Positions 1 through 8,465 of a DNA stretch of 39,151 bases are shown piece by piece; positions within the stretch are counted from its first letter, which is position 1, and every line of letters begins with the position of its first letter. A model generated the notes under the pieces. That model was not told where the DNA came from. It made no database searches and saw nothing but the letters and a program-made list of their open reading frames with translations. Position numbers and translations under genes: made by a program. The stretch is from Anammoximicrobium sp032229885 (GTDB lineage: Bacteria; Planctomycetota; Planctomycetia; Pirellulales; Pirellulaceae), in assembly GCA_032229885.1 (NCBI GenBank), contig JAVYAJ010000045.1, forward strand, positions 1-39,151, written 5' to 3'.

Positions 1-1
1 A

Positions 2-2140
2 GCCGAAGAAGGCCAGTACTCGAACCTCGGCATCGTGTCGGCGATCGACGTGTTGGGCCGCGCGGTGGGCGATACCGATCCGAGCCACTACTTCGGTGTG
101 CGATCCAAGATTCAGGTCGAGATGTTGACCAACGGGCAGAATGCCAGCGCGCCGACGGGACCGTTGGTGGGAGAGCACGATCGGATAACCTGGACGTATA
201 CGATCACCAATCCGGGAAATGTCGCGTTGTCAGACATTTCGGTGATCGATGACAACGGGACCCCGGACGATGCGACCGACGATTTTGCGCCGACCTTCGT
301 GGGCGGCGATACGAACGAAGACGGCTGGTTGGATCCGGGCGAGTCGTGGCAGTACCAGGCGATCGGCGTGGCCGAGGTCGGCCAGTATGCCAATCGAGCA
401 ACGGCGACTGGCATGGATCCGATGCGCCAACCCCGGACCGCTATCGCGCTCGGACACTACTTTGGCGTTCCCCCGACCATCGTGCTGGCGCCTGACAAGA
501 ACCCAGGCACACCGCAGCAGATCCGAGTCGTCAACGGTGGCACGGGCGAGGTGCTGGCAGAATTTCTGGCCTATGAACCGGATTATGTGGGCGGCACGCG
601 GATCGCGGTTGCGGATTTGGATGGTGACGGAACGAATGAAATCATTACCGCGCCGGGGCGCGGTCGAGCGCCGTGGATCCGCGTGTTCAACCTGGATGGC
701 ACACCGTGGCGCAACTCGCCGGGGTTCATGGCCTACCCGGGGACGTTTATCGGCGGTGTTCATTTGACGGTCGCCGATGTCGATGGTGATGGGCGACCGG
801 ACATCATCACCGTGCCGAGCTATGGGGCGGCGGAAGTGCGCGTATTCTTGAATCGATATCGAGCGGACGATCCGGAGTTTCAGGATTCGACGAAGCTGGC
901 GTTCGAGCCCGAGCCGTCTATTTCGTTCGTGGGGTTTTCGGCGGCCTACGCCGGCGGCGCTGTGGTGACCGCCGGAGACATTGGCCATACGGACGGCGGC
1001 CTATTCAAGAGCCAGCCGGATGGTCGCGCCGAGATCATCGTGGGAACGGGAGGCGGGCCCAAGACGGCGGTGCGCGTGTTCGAAATCCGCGGTTCGGCGG
1101 CGTTCCCATTGCAGACCTTTTATCCGTTTACCGCGCTCAGCAACCATTACGAAGGCGGAGTCTGGCTGGACGTGGCGTCCGTTGCGTCTGATCGGCCGAC
1201 GGGCTCGGTTCCGGTGATCATTGCGGGCGCCGGGGGCAGTGGGGCATCGCGAATCGAGGTCTGGATGTGGGATGATGCGAGTCGTGGTTTCTCGCTCGGC
1301 GGGGCAATTCCAGAGGCGTTTTCGGGGCCGAGCAGCAAGGCTTCGGTCCACGTGGCCGCGGCGACCAACGTCGACGGGATTGCGTATGCGATCTACACGG
1401 TCCAAGGTCCGGGAAGCACGACCGGCAAGGTTCAGCGGTTTGACATCAGGGGGCCATCCTCGGCGTTGTCATTCGAGCCGACGGCGTCCTTGTTCGGTTT
1501 TGGCGGCCCCTGGTTTATCGCGACGCGCCGGCCCGCCTCTCGCGTCCTCCCGCTGCTTCCGCCGAAAGAAGATCCGCAGCCTACGGCCGACGTCTGGACG
1601 AACGCGATCCGGCCGCTCGATGTCAACGGCGACGGTCTGATCAGTCCACTGGATGCCCTGGAGATCATCAACCATATCAACGCGCATCCCCACGATATGG
1701 CGTTGCCGGTCCGGCAGTTTTCATCGCCGCGTTTCCTCGATGTGAACGCGGACCGCGCCGTTACGCCCGCGGATGTGTTGCTCGTGCTGAATTATCTCAA
1801 TCAACAGGTCATCCGCTCGGCAGAAGCCGAGGGCGGTGTCCCTTGCGGCCTCGCTCTCGTGTCTGTGTCGGCGTCGGCAACGTCGGCCGTTGCGGGTTTG
1901 GGGAGAGATGGGATGATCGGTTCAGAGCACGACCACGATCGACCGTCCAGCGCAGTCTCGAACAGACTTGGGCTGGCCGACCTTCCGGCGCCGTGCGCGG
2001 TCGATCGCACACGTGCTGTGCGCCTGTTGGGCCTCACCAACCCCGAGGATTCCCAGGAGTTCGATGATTTCTACGGCCTGGACCTGGATTCCATCGTAGG
2101 CGGGGACGATCTAGTCTTGGCGCCGTCGCCGTTGTCGTGA
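2..2140 (+). CDS. Secreted FG-GAP repeat protein with C-terminal dockerin (5' partial)
   Basis: The reading frame is open from the left edge of the window, so the N-terminus and any signal peptide are missing; an internal GTG at 35 is not a convincing start. Visible parts in order: a DUF11/SdrD-like conserved repeat around residues 50-130 (motif WTYTITNPGNVALSDISV, then an acidic GDTNEDGWLDPGESW stretch); FG-GAP/VCBS-like blades with calcium-type DLDGDGTNE and DVDGDGRPD motifs near residues 205 and 255; and a dockerin type I pair (LDVNGDGLISPLDAL and LDVNADRAVTPADVL, about residues 545-600). A non-repetitive acidic tail follows. Large extracellular proteins with this domain order are common in planctomycetes, where dockerins occur outside cellulosomes. 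Role is likely adhesion or surface structure; the partner is unknown. It converges on the BBP7 barrel gene. Confidence 0.85.
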   Translation, partial: AEEGQYSNLGIVSAIDVLGRAVGDTDPSHYFGVRSKIQVEMLTNGQNASAPTGPLVGEHDRITWTYTITNPGNVALSDISVIDDNGTPDDATDDFAPTFVGGDTNEDGWLDPGESWQYQAIGVAEVGQYANRATATGMDPMRQPRTAIALGHYFGVPPTIVLAPDKNPGTPQQIRVVNGGTGEVLAEFLAYEPDYVGGTRIAVADLDGDGTNEIITAPGRGRAPWIRVFNLDGTPWRNSPGFMAYPGTFIGGVHLTVADVDGDGRPDIITVPSYGAAEVRVFLNRYRADDPEFQDSTKLAFEPEPSISFVGFSAAYAGGAVVTAGDIGHTDGGLFKSQPDGRAEIIVGTGGGPKTAVRVFEIRGSAAFPLQTFYPFTALSNHYEGGVWLDVASVASDRPTGSVPVIIAGAGGSGASRIEVWMWDDASRGFSLGGAIPEAFSGPSSKASVHVAAATNVDGIAYAIYTVQGPGSTTGKVQRFDIRGPSSALSFEPTASLFGFGGPWFIATRRPASRVLPLLPPKEDPQPTADVWTNAIRPLDVNGDGLISPLDALEIINHINAHPHDMALPVRQFSSPRFLDVNADRAVTPADVLLVLNYLNQQVIRSAEAEGGVPCGLALVSVSASATSAVAGLGRDGMIGSEHDHDRPSSAVSNRLGLADLPAPCAVDRTRAVRLLGLTNPEDSQEFDDFYGLDLDSIVGGDDLVLAPSPLS

Positions 2141-2339
2141 CAAGGCCTTGGCTGGCAACAACTTCTCGACATCAGGCGCATTCACGCCACAAGGCCCCGG
2201 CGCAAAGAACCGGAAGCAGGCCGCGCGGCGGCTGTGCGCCCGGGCGTGAGGCCTTTTTCATGATTCGGGAAATCATCTTGGACCCATCCGAACGCGGTCG
2301 GCAAGCCGCAAGGTGCGACGTGGGATCGCAGCTAGCGGC
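2141..2339. other. Convergent intergenic region with weak terminator-like sequence
   Basis: This gap separates the converging dockerin and barrel genes. A GC-rich stretch from 2219 ends in GGCC followed by five T (2250-2258). GGCC at 2219-2222, or AAGGCC at 2191-2196, can pair with the GGCC(TT) before the T run, but the loops are long, so this is only a weak candidate terminator for the plus-strand gene. Confidence 0.3.
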
Positions 2340-3518
2340 TTACCAGCGGGCTTCGGCCCCGCAACTGATGCCGTGGACGAGCACGCTGCCGCCGCGGTCC
2401 AGATGGCGGCCGCTCGCGACACCAGCGCTCCAGTCGAGTTGATCGGGCGCCAAGGCGACGCCCGCGACCCAGATCAAGTTATAACCTGCTCGCACGTTCC
2501 AAACGTCCGTGAGCCGGTACACGCCGCTCAGGTTCACGTCGCCCACAAAGGCCACGTCGCCGCCTGTGCCGCGCGAGGCAGGCCGCAGGGGAAATCCAGG
2601 ATAGTCCACCACGGACTGGTTTTGCGACATGTCGATGCCGTAGATGCCCGCCTTGCCGCTCGCTTCCCAACCCAGCCGTTCGCCCCAACGGCGCATCCGG
2701 ACGCCACTTTGCGCGCCGTACAGATTATTTCCGGTGCGCACGTCGTAGAAGCCGCTGGTGGTCAGTATCGCCCCGCCGGGGGTGCTTGGCTCGTCGGCCT
2801 CGGCGTACAAGCGAAAATGTTCGCTCAAGCGCAAATAGCGGAAACCGACCAGGTACTCGATCGTCGAGCTGCGCGCTTGGCGACCGGCGCGCGGATAGGT
2901 CGGATCGCGTTTCTCCGAGAACGATTCGCACGGATCGTAATGGCCACAGCATGAGACGAGATTCAGTTCGATGCTGTGGAGTTCGGAGGAGTAATCGATC
3001 CAACTTCGAGTAATGTCCCTGAAAACATTGCTCGACGCTCCTAGCCCGCCGGGCGGAAATCCGAGAACCAATCCGGAGTTCGGCGGAGGCGCCTCGACAA
3101 ACGCCGAGGCGCCGGATTCAAAAAGCCCGAGGTAGGCGCCCTCGACTGCCCAGCCGTCGTGCCAGCGCCGGCCGGCGGCAACGCGCACCGCTGGGTCGAA
3201 ATCAAAGTCCAGTTCGGACGTGGACAGCGCTGTCCCGACGACGTCCGGGCCAGCGAACAGGACCAGCAGCGGCTGCCCGGCAGCGCGGTTGTCGCGTTTC
3301 AACGCCAAACCCTCGACATATCCGTACGTGTCGGGGCATGGCGAACACTCGGGGACCTCAGACGACGGACATTGCGGCAGTTCCGCGACGGTTTGATGCG
3401 TCGCGTCGAGCCCCGCAGCCTCCTCCGCCGGGATCGGCTCCAAGTCCGCCGCCCACGCTCCGGCCACAAAAACAAGGAGCGCCAAGACCGTGCCACCACT
3501 GATTTTCTTGCCGGACAC
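2340..3518 (-). CDS. BBP7-family outer-membrane beta-barrel protein
   Basis: Predicted 392-residue outer-membrane protein. The start is a GTG at 3518 with GGAG about 8 bases upstream; from there the protein opens with a clean signal peptide (SGKKISGGTVLALLVFVAGAWA, split here by its charged n-region and hydrophobic core), cleaved near residue 23. A longer frame upstream is Arg-rich and unlikely to be translated. A short Cys/Pro segment is followed by GYVEGLALKRDN, the usual opening of the planctomycete BBP7 (putative beta-barrel porin 7) family. The rest alternates in strand-like fashion, with LVGFRYLRLSEHF, and GYNLIWVAGVALAPDQLDW near the C-terminus as in that family. The last residue is Trp, fitting an aromatic BAM signal. 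Pore function and substrate are unknown. The gene stands alone on the minus strand. Confidence 0.85.
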   Translation of the reverse strand: MSGKKISGGTVLALLVFVAGAWAADLEPIPAEEAAGLDATHQTVAELPQCPSSEVPECSPCPDTYGYVEGLALKRDNRAAGQPLLVLFAGPDVVGTALSTSELDFDFDPAVRVAAGRRWHDGWAVEGAYLGLFESGASAFVEAPPPNSGLVLGFPPGGLGASSNVFRDITRSWIDYSSELHSIELNLVSCCGHYDPCESFSEKRDPTYPRAGRQARSSTIEYLVGFRYLRLSEHFRLYAEADEPSTPGGAILTTSGFYDVRTGNNLYGAQSGVRMRRWGERLGWEASGKAGIYGIDMSQNQSVVDYPGFPLRPASRGTGGDVAFVGDVNLSGVYRLTDVWNVRAGYNLIWVAGVALAPDQLDWSAGVASGRHLDRGGSVLVHGISCGAEARW

Positions 3519-4780
3519 TGGTGTATCTCCGTATCGAAACCGAGCTGCTAAGTTTGCAGATCGACCGACAGCCGTGCCGCGTCCGCAAAGTTGACGCGCG
3601 GCGCGGGCGGCTCGCCCTGCCGGTGTTGTTTCTCTCTCGCGTCGCTTGCTAGCAACGAACGTCTTGCCGTCGATCTCGGACATGCTCGCGCACACGCGCC
3701 GCGATGCACAGGGTCGGAAGGGTGTCTCTCGACGGCTGGTCGCGTTGGCGCGAGGCCGTTGTCGGATTCGGGTAATTGTCTCGAACCGAGCCCGCAGGAG
3801 GTCGGTGCGGTTTCCACGCACCCGCAACATGCGAAGCGGAATCGATGGAGATATTTACCTGATCCGCGCCGTGTCCCGCGATTTCCCCGATATGCGGCGT
3901 CCCAAAATGTCTGCTGTTGAGCTCCTCGAAGCCCGGCGCCGCGCGGTTGACCAACATCTGGGGCGTGTCGGGCGGGGGCTGTCCGGACGCAACGGACGAA
4001 CGAGCACAACGCGTACAGGCGTCACTCCCTAGCGGTTAATCATCGGCGTCAAAACCCGCATAAAACATTTGCTGACGGTTCGCGCCGTACATCTTGAACG
4101 TTTGTTCGGTTCGGAGTATTTGGAAAAGTTTGACACCCGCTCGCGCAACCCGTTCGAGCAGACGCTGGCGGATGGCGCGTGCGCTTGACACAGCCGTTGA
4201 AACCGGGCTTGGCCCCCTTCCTGGTTACGAGGCTCGCGAGTCGCACGATCCGAGCCGCGCGGGGCGCCCGTTCGGCAGGCCGAGCCGCGACGGGCGAGCC
4301 CCATTCGCCGCTCGTGTTCGCGAACGTGGTCGGCGCACCTCAGCGCTGGCCCCGCAAAGACAAAAACTGGGGCCAATCGGACAATTTGCGTTTGCGGACA
4401 TCGGCACGGCGCAGATAATGGCCGCGTCACGCGATGGGCAGCGATGAAAAACGCGTGCCGAAATCCCGTGGCCGCTCGACCACCGCATCGCGTCAGGCCG
4501 CGGGCCGGCGAGGATCGGTCGGGCCGATCCCGCTCGACGCCCCGCCGGCGGCCAAGGCTCCGATGTGGCTCAACGCCACACACGCTGTGGGCCGAAGCGA
4601 AGGCCGCACGTGCCGGGTCTGCGCGGATTTGGTTCAGGCTTGTCCGGGGAAGTTCGCGGCGTGCGAAAGCCTGCAGCGGCGCGCGTGCGACTGCTGAACC
4701 AGGATTGACGACAGAGCTGGACGTAGGGTAAATCTGCGCGGGCTGGGCGCGCGGATGGTCCGGCGAACGGAGATGGAAAC
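3519..4780. other. 1.26 kb intergenic region, no convincing gene
   Basis: This stretch lies between the divergent barrel and antiporter genes. Open frames exist on both strands but give Arg/Ser/Pro-rich proteins with no recognisable domain, no good ribosome-binding site and no signal or membrane segment, as expected by chance in GC-rich DNA. A weak promoter-like pair, TTGCGG (4392-4397) and GATAAT (4414-4419) with 16 bases between, could serve the antiporter but would leave a leader of about 360 bases. No tRNA or clear structured RNA was seen. Confidence 0.5.
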
Positions 4781-6358
4781 GTGCCCGACGCAAGGGCTCG
4801 CCACCCCGTGGCGGGCATCGCCCTCGCGGCGGCAGAAGAAAGCACCCCGATGATTGAAATGTTTCTGATAGCGCCGCTGATTCTCCTGGTGGTCGTCTTG
4901 GTGGCGTCCTTGCTGGATCGGTGGAGTGTGCCCGTCATTCTGATCGCCCTGGGCGCGGGAATCCTGTTCGGTAGCGACGTACTCAACTGGTGGGATTTTG
5001 GCGACGCGCGGCTGACCAACCAGATGGCCAATACGGCTTTGGTGTTCATCTTGTTTCAGGGAGGGTTCAGCACGCGCCGCGAGCACTTTCGCGCGGTGGC
5101 GTTGCCGGCCGGAGGGTTGGCGACGTGGGGCGTAATCCTGACCGCGCTCGTTACGTTTGCCGTGCTGTACGGGGCGTTGCGCTGGCCGCTGGAAAAAGCG
5201 ATGCTGCTGGCCGTGATCATCTCGTCGACGGATGCGGCGGCGACATTCTCGATTCTTCGCCGCCAGGCGCTGCCGCCCAAACTGTCGTCGATGGTCGAGA
5301 TCGAGAGCGCGGCCAATGATCCGATGGCCATCCTGTTGACGCTGGCCACCATCCAGGCGTTCACCATCGGAGACGCCCGTTGGTATCTCGTGCTGTTGGC
5401 GTTCGTCTGGAAGTTTGCGGCCGGGATCGCGATCGGCTGGCTGTCGGGCCAGGCCGCCGTCTGGATGTTCAACCGGTTGCGCCTGCTGGATCGCGGGCAT
5501 TACTCGATCCTGGCGTTCGCCGTGATCCTGCTGATCTACGGCCTGGGCGAAGTCGCCCAGAGCAGCGCCATGCTGGCCGTGTTCATCGCCGGTTACATCA
5601 TGGGCAACCAGTCGTTCGTCTACAAGCAAGGCGTGACGAACTTCGTCTCGGCTCTGTCGACGATCGCGGACACCAGCATGTTCATCATGATGGGCTTGCT
5701 GGTGTATCCGCATCAATGGGCGAAGCTGTGGTTGCAAGGTCTGGTGCTGTTCCTGGTGCTGACCTTCGTGGCTCGACCCGCCGCCGTCTGGCTCGGCACG
5801 CTGGGCATGAAACTGAGCCGCAGAAACAAGGTCTTCGCTTCCTGGGCGGGGCTGCGGGGGGCCGTTCCCGTGATTCTGGCGACCTATCCGCTGGCCGCGG
5901 GGATGCCGGTGGGCCAAGACATCTTTAATCTGGTGTTCTTCGTGGTGATTTTGTCCGTGGCGTTTCAGGGCTCGACGCTGGGGCTGCTCGCTCGCCGGCT
6001 GGGCCTTGCCACGCGCGGACGTCCCCGTCCGCTTTACAATCTTGAACTGATCACGATGGCCCGAAGCGACATGGATCTGATCGTCGTGGATATTCCCGGT
6101 CCGCAGGGGCGGCTAGGCCCGCCTATTTCTGAACTGGGCTTGCCGCTGGGCTCGGTCATCACGCTCGTCACGCGCGGCGAAGAGGTGGTGGTTCCCAAGG
6201 GCAGCACTCGTTTGCAGGGTTGGGATCAAGTCACGGTGCTGGCCCACGTGCAAGACGAGTTGCTGATTCGCGAGGCCTTGGCCGGGCCAAAGCGGCTGGC
6301 GCCGCTCGTCGATGCCGTCGTCGATGCCGTTGTCGAAGGCTCGGCGCAGCGCGCTTGA
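4781..6358 (+). CDS. CPA1-family cation/proton antiporter (NhaP2/CvrA-like) with TrkA-C domain
   Basis: Inner-membrane antiporter exchanging K+ or Na+ for protons. About 12 hydrophobic segments run from residue 24 to 415. Diagnostic CPA1 signatures are present: SSTDAAATFSILRRQALP and then ESAANDPMAIL, which carries the Asn-Asp ion-binding pair, and WAGLRGAVPVILATYPL in the C-terminal half of the membrane domain. After the last helix a cytosolic TrkA-C (RCK-C) regulatory domain follows, about residues 430-495 (MDLIVVDIPGP through WDQVTVLA). The domain order matches the NhaP2 K+/H+ antiporters, but the extra C-terminal CorC-like domain of the E. coli protein seems absent. Start: GTG 4781 has GGAG 8 bases upstream; ATG 4850 begins right before the first helix and is an equally good alternative (502 residues). 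Ion specificity cannot be read from sequence. Confidence 0.9.
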   Translation: MPDARARHPVAGIALAAAEESTPMIEMFLIAPLILLVVVLVASLLDRWSVPVILIALGAGILFGSDVLNWWDFGDARLTNQMANTALVFILFQGGFSTRREHFRAVALPAGGLATWGVILTALVTFAVLYGALRWPLEKAMLLAVIISSTDAAATFSILRRQALPPKLSSMVEIESAANDPMAILLTLATIQAFTIGDARWYLVLLAFVWKFAAGIAIGWLSGQAAVWMFNRLRLLDRGHYSILAFAVILLIYGLGEVAQSSAMLAVFIAGYIMGNQSFVYKQGVTNFVSALSTIADTSMFIMMGLLVYPHQWAKLWLQGLVLFLVLTFVARPAAVWLGTLGMKLSRRNKVFASWAGLRGAVPVILATYPLAAGMPVGQDIFNLVFFVVILSVAFQGSTLGLLARRLGLATRGRPRPLYNLELITMARSDMDLIVVDIPGPQGRLGPPISELGLPLGSVITLVTRGEEVVVPKGSTRLQGWDQVTVLAHVQDELLIREALAGPKRLAPLVDAVVDAVVEGSAQRA

Positions 6359-6407
6359 CAGGTCGTTTCGAGGCGGCCGGGCCGGATAGGTTCGCGTGTC
6401 GTTCGAT

Positions 6408-6432
6408 CCACGATTCGCCGGGGAAATCGTGG
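6408..6432. terminator. Hairpin between convergent genes
   Basis: A perfect 8-bp inverted repeat, CCACGATT and AATCGTGG, encloses a 9-base loop in the 85-bp gap between the antiporter and the minus-strand secreted protein. Being symmetric, it could stop transcripts from both sides. It lacks a T tract, so it is only a candidate. Confidence 0.35.
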
Positions 6433-6443
6433 CGACGGCGCTC

Positions 6444-7484
6444 TCACTTCCTCAGCGTCGAGATCCAGAGAAACGGCGTTTCCGCTTCGTCCATGCGGAG
6501 ATCGCTTGTTAGCTGGGCCTGGTTCAACAGTCGATCGATGGCGCCCTGGTAATACGTCCGCCCGGCCGGCAGCGAGACGCTGACCTGGGTCGGGTCAATG
6601 CGGTGTCGGGCGAGCGAGTTGTGATCGAATAGGATGGGTAGATCCAGCCGTCCGCGGATCGCCTCCAAGGCATCGGCCAGCGGCGTGCGATCGATTTCGA
6701 CGTTCAGGAATGTCAGCAACTGGGGCGCCGCTTCGCGAGGCGGTTTTCGCGGTGGCCAGCCGACGGGCCAGGACTCGGGCAAGCGGCGAAAATCGGCGAT
6801 CTCCAGTTTGATCGCGCCGCTGAGCAGTTTTTTGGGCGCCATCACCAGCCCCAACGGCCTGAGGACGGCCGCCAGCGCCGTCCCCGCGCTCAGCCCCTGC
6901 AGCTCGTCGGCCACCGGATCGGCGTCCATCATCGTCTGCCGCGTCTGGGCATCGGACTCGAATCCGAGCGTGACGCCGGCCGCGATTCGCTTCAAGACGT
7001 CGTACGACGGCTGGCCGCGCGTACTGAAAGCGACGGGCGCGTTCAATGCGTCGTGGACGGCGACCAACTGGTCTGGCGTCAATCCAAACGGCCTGGGCGT
7101 ATCCGGCCCGCCGTCGTCGTCACCCTGGCGCAGCCTGGCCACCCATGATTTCACGCCGGCCGTGTCGCCGAAGCGGAACTCGCCGCCCGGCAGCATCAGC
7201 GTATTGCGCTCGGTCAATCTGCCGACAACCCGATAGGATCCGGAACCCGCTGCCCCGAGCGGTCGGATTTCGACTTGATCGCCGGCCGTGCCGGCGGGGA
7301 TTCGGATCGAATCGAACGAGGCCTCTCGGAGCGCGGCCAGCCAGCGCTGTGGCGCGTTTACCGGAAGGCCCGGCTCGGTGATCAGCTCGAGCTCGACGCG
7401 CCCTTCTGCTTGGGCCCACGCGCTCGCGGCGACAACCCAGGTCAACACAGCGCCGTGCACCGCCGAACAACGTGGACTTTTCAT
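6444..7484 (-). CDS. Secreted protein with C-terminal STN-like domain, function unknown
   Basis: Predicted 346-residue exported protein. I chose ATG 7484 because it starts a classical signal peptide (MKSPRCSAVHG, hydrophobic core, cleavage after AWA at residue 24); an in-frame start 16 codons upstream adds only a charged prefix. The mature part has a poorly recognisable N-terminal region and a C-terminal domain from about residue 256 (LLTFLNVEIDRTPLADALEAI through FLWIST). That domain resembles the secretin/TonB short N-terminal (STN) fold as seen in many planctomycete secreted proteins: the pattern 'TPLxDALxxI... LPILFDHxxL... IDPxxVSVSL'. No secretin, TonB receptor or peptidase domain is attached. 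It stands alone between the antiporter and a repeat-rich non-coding stretch. Biological role unknown. Confidence 0.7.
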   Translation of the reverse strand: MKSPRCSAVHGAVLTWVVAASAWAQAEGRVELELITEPGLPVNAPQRWLAALREASFDSIRIPAGTAGDQVEIRPLGAAGSGSYRVVGRLTERNTLMLPGGEFRFGDTAGVKSWVARLRQGDDDGGPDTPRPFGLTPDQLVAVHDALNAPVAFSTRGQPSYDVLKRIAAGVTLGFESDAQTRQTMMDADPVADELQGLSAGTALAAVLRPLGLVMAPKKLLSGAIKLEIADFRRLPESWPVGWPPRKPPREAAPQLLTFLNVEIDRTPLADALEAIRGRLDLPILFDHNSLARHRIDPTQVSVSLPAGRTYYQGAIDRLLNQAQLTSDLRMDEAETPFLWISTLRK

Positions 7485-8465
7485 GAGCGTACCCGCGCCA
7501 CGGGATTGGCGTGCCTCGCGAGGGAACCGCAATCAGCGGACGTGCCGCGGATCGCGCGTGGACATTGCGCTGCGGGCGCCGCCCCGCGCGTTTGCTTTGC
7601 ACGCGCTTGTTCCCGGCGGCCCATTGTACGGTTTCGCGACGCGGCGGAAAAGGCGAATCGAGCGATGGCCGAGGTGCCGAGGCGCCGAGGTCATGGGACG
7701 GCGAGTCAGGTGCGAGATACGGGGCAGCATGGGACACCGAGACCATCGGGCGGAGCGAGGTTCAAGCCGAAAAGACCGGGCCACGTGCGTCGTCAAGGCT
7801 GGACAGGGGGGGAGCCTGGCGCGGTCAATTTCTTCAACGACTACCGCTTCAACTGTTGCGCGTTTGAGCTAAGGTAGCCGCTGACTCTGTTTGGCCGAAG
7901 GCCTCCGGTCACCGTAGCCTGGGGCAACGCCCCAGGACGGGCGCCGCGCGCGAGCCTCTTTTGGCCGAAGACCCTATTCATGCGGGCGGAGGTGACACGT
8001 TGATGATGGCCTTCGGCCAAGACGGTTGCTGTCGTCTGTGCTCCCTGGGGCGTTGCCCCAGGCTACGTTGAAGATGGCCTTCGGCCAAGACAATTCCGGT
8101 CGTCCGTGCTGCGCAACAGCCCTGCAGAACCAATTCCGCCTAACCCCTCCCAGCTTCCGACTTTTTGACCGCGCTAGGAGCGTGTCCGAGTATCCGAAAA
8201 TACCACAACAGGTCGTGTTGCTAGCGATCGCGTCTCCACAATATGTTGTGGGTCGAGCCCAATTTTCGAGCAGGCTCCTAGGATTCTTGCCGCGCGGCAG
8301 GTCGAATTCATCTTGTCGTAAAATGGGCAAAACGATACCCTGCCTGTTCCAGATTTCGCGAGGCGCGGGCCGGAGGCGGTACACGTCTCGGATGGAAAGC
8401 GACTGGGTGGGAGCGCCCGGTTCGGGAAACGGTCGCTCTCGACAGCTTCATGGAGGAGGCAGCGC
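7485..8465. other. Non-coding stretch upstream of the polysaccharide cluster
   Basis: About 980 bases without a convincing gene. Its middle (7891-8110) holds the clustered short repeats listed separately. Before the first cluster gene a TAAAAT box at 8319-8324 could be a -10 element, but no matching -35 is seen. The last bases (8453-8459) are the strong GAGGAGG ribosome-binding site of the next gene. Confidence 0.5.
7891..8110. repeat. Clustered REP-like inverted and direct repeats
   Basis: Two motifs recur. Motif 1, CCTGGGGCAACGCCCCAGG (7918-7936), is itself a near-perfect hairpin and recurs on the opposite strand at 8044-8062; with the flanking GTAG the match is 7914-7936 against 8044-8066. 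Motif 2, TTGGCCGAAGGCC (7891-7903) with a partial copy at 7961-7970, recurs inverted as GATGGCCTTCGGCCAAGA at 8005-8022 and 8073-8090. The latter two sit within a 46-base imperfect direct repeat (7997-8042 and 8065-8110) with a period of 68 bases. No transposase-like gene is near. The pattern resembles dispersed palindromic repeats of planctomycete intergenic DNA. Confidence 0.8.

Noticed and set aside
3519..3830. Upstream extension of the BBP7 protein to an apparent start at 3830
   Set aside because: It would bury the signal peptide behind 104 Arg-rich residues; GTG 3518 has GGAG and a direct signal peptide.
4029..4793. 254-residue minus-strand open frame in the gap before the antiporter
   Set aside because: Low-complexity Arg/Pro/Ser content, no domain, no ribosome-binding site; typical of chance open frames in GC-rich DNA.
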